From NCBI GenBank assembly GCA_025506515.1, contig CM046443.1:95628294-95692293 (forward strand): a DNA stretch of 64,000 bases. The letters are read 5' to 3'. Origin of the DNA: Flaveria trinervia (Eukaryota; Streptophyta; Magnoliopsida; Asterales; Asteraceae). Numbering within the stretch: the stretch's first letter is position 1; each line of letters starts with the position of its first letter. Shown in pieces: positions 62,034 to 64,000 of the stretch. Below the pieces are notes generated by a model that saw only the letters and a list, made by a program, of their open reading frames with translations, did no database searches and was not told the origin of the DNA. The position numbers were made by a program, and so were the translations under genes.

Positions 62034-62051
62034 ATATATATATATATATAT

Positions 62052-62097
<46 letters not shown>

Positions 62098-62099
62098 TA

Positions 62100-62132
<33 letters not shown>
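62034..62132. repeat. TA microsatellite
   Basis: About 100 bases of nearly pure (TA)n. Confidence 0.96.
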
Positions 62133-62137
<5 letters not shown>

Positions 62138-64000
62138 CAAAATATAGTTTTGTTGTTATATCTAATCACCATATAACATTTTTGTGGGTTTGTTTTGCTT
62201 TAATTCTGTCTGATCAAGTATTTAGATTGAATAAAAGAAACATAATTTCCTGGTAACTATGTGCAATTGTGCAAATTGCTTTTATGTGAATGCTTTGTTG
62301 ACGGTCAGAAATTTAACAGTTAATGGTAAATGAATAAATCCAAATAAAATAAACAATATATATTTGAACAACAGAAGCAACAACAAAATTATTTGATTGA
62401 TAATTGATAGTAAAAGTTAATTTTTTATAACAAAACTGGAGCTCTTAGTAGTGAATTAATATCTACATTTTATAAGATACTAGATTCATAACTCACATAA
62501 TCCATCATGATAGTTCGTTGCGTTTTTGATTTTTGAGAAAAGAAAAGGTGGATAGAAAAACAAATAAAACCTCAAAGAAGAATGTTGAACAAAAAATGCA
62601 CCCCTCAAGAACTGAACCCTGGTGGTTTTGATATTTTTTCGCACCCCTGACTGAGACAAAAACCCGCTTTGAGTTTAACCATCTTATTATGATGAACTTA
62701 CATAAAATTACTTATATCAAATAGTATATAAGAAAAAACACAGGGATGTGTTCAGATTTATATACATTAACATAAAATAAAGATTTATAAAAAATATACT
62801 TTAAAACAAAATATACAATGATCAGGTCATTAGCGTGATTTTCGTAAGAAATAAATTCAATAATTAAAAGGACCAATTGAAAATGTTTTTGAACCAACAA
62901 ACCGTTTGCATTTTTCGACACATAAGTAAACACATGTCACTTTTCATCCTTTGACCAGCAGTATTTTGAAAAATTTTATATAATTAATAACTTTAAAAAC
63001 ACTATTTTTCAGATACACCTTTTCTCAAACAATAAAAAAGGTACCCATCGATGATAAGTTTGCGCTAGACGTCTGATATGCCGGAGACTAGCATAACTTA
63101 GAAGTTAGAACCACATCACACTAGATAGGAAGGTAGCGTTGTTAGAACTATAAACACACTAGTGAAACATTAGATATAGTTTATATCAACTAATAATGTT
63201 TGTTTTACCCTTAACGAGTTTATATGTTGTTTTTTGGGTGTTTGAATGGAAATTCTCAAGATGTCACCATCATGGACTCCTCCAGCTTAAACATATTAAC
63301 GTTGAAGGTCTTCTCATATCCACAAGCCCAAGAAATGTTGATGATATTTGAGGCGAGGTAGTTCTCATAGCCAGGATCTCTTATTTGGACAAAACAAAGC
63401 AGAATGATATGAGATTTATCTAAGGTATCACAAACATTCCCTAAGTCTCATTGTCCTCGGTGAGAGTTGTCTCATTGCGGATGATATGATGAGTATTTTC
63501 TGTTTTGCACACTAGGAGCTCACGCGTTTATTTTGTGTTGCCTGAGTGGAAACTTCCAAGAAGATCAAAGCTTAATGATGGAGTTTTACTACATTCACAT
63601 CATGAGCCTGAAACGCATTGTGATAGTTGAGGCAAAGTATCTCTTAAAGCATTCATATTAGGTTTCTCAACCTCATCCCTATATTTACAGCAAAAGCACT
63701 ATTTTTTTACTATCTACTTCAATTAAATAATATTTTTTTTATATTTTTATCATTAATTTTTCACTATCATCCACTCACAACCACTTTTAAAAATATCAAA
63801 AAAATTATAGGGTTATAACGTAATTTCCCATATTGGGGAATCATGGTATAATCTCCATAAATTTTCTATATCTTTCACTAATAACCACTAACAACCATCT
63901 CCCATAATATAAGACATACACTCACATCAAAAATAAAAAACCTACTATGAATACTCTTATGACCCAATATCTCTCATGCGGACTGAACGCATGAAATTTA
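62133..64000. other. Intergenic to window end
   Basis: No gene is supportable. 63481-63570 is related to 36346-36430 (shared 'aggagctcacg' core and flanks), so 63240-63680 is probably another member of that unclassified repeat. Confidence 0.5.

Overview
The window is nuclear DNA of a flowering plant. It is AT-rich, holds one intron-containing BEL1-like homeobox gene, and is otherwise built largely of layered retrotransposons, Helitron-like elements, a MITE and microsatellites. The gene, the chromodomain Ty3/gypsy elements and the large SIRE-type Ty1/copia element with an extra 3' reading frame point to a eudicot. Asteraceae is my best guess from the flavour of the repeats; this is inference, not proof.

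Layout. 1-1390: eroded copia polymerase remnant. 1391-9606: mostly non-coding, with a probable tRNA-derived SINE (minus strand), a Tourist/Harbinger-like MITE with a TAA duplication (6630-6963) and a Helitron-like element (7201-7691). 9607-11740: solo gypsy LTR with TSD TATTT. 12043-21708: a second solo LTR (TSD GTATG), split by a complete but disabled Tekay-like gypsy element, here called G1 (13099-20342, TSD GATTA). 22133-22627: Helitron-like element. 23180-35733: 12.5-kb SIRE-like copia element, here C1 (TSD AACAA), inserted in a CAA/CAG microsatellite. 36752-37264: Helitron-like element upstream of the gene. 38154-41061: the host gene, a BEL1-like homeodomain protein of the SAWTOOTH (BLH2/BLH4) type, 621 aa from four exons. 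43414-45956: Helitron-like elements and a TA/TG microsatellite. 46538-48551: probable third solo LTR. 49877-58868: a short-LTR copia element, here C2 (140-bp LTRs, TSD GAAGT), carrying a second truncated gypsy element, here G2 (50702-56943). 58869-64000: AT-rich DNA with several Helitron-like fragments and no gene.

How the parts relate. Only the BEL1-like gene looks functional. All retroelement polyproteins carry stops or frameshifts. G1, G2 and the 9607-11740 solo LTR are one gypsy family: their LTRs share ends and order, but each carries different tandem repeats at the same two internal positions. At least five Helitron-like copies (7201, 22133, 36752, 45397, 60581) share one 5' end, and most share a 3' hairpin and CTAG end. 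No CRISPR, operon, rRNA gene or intact tRNA gene is present. All calls were made by eye; no database search was run.
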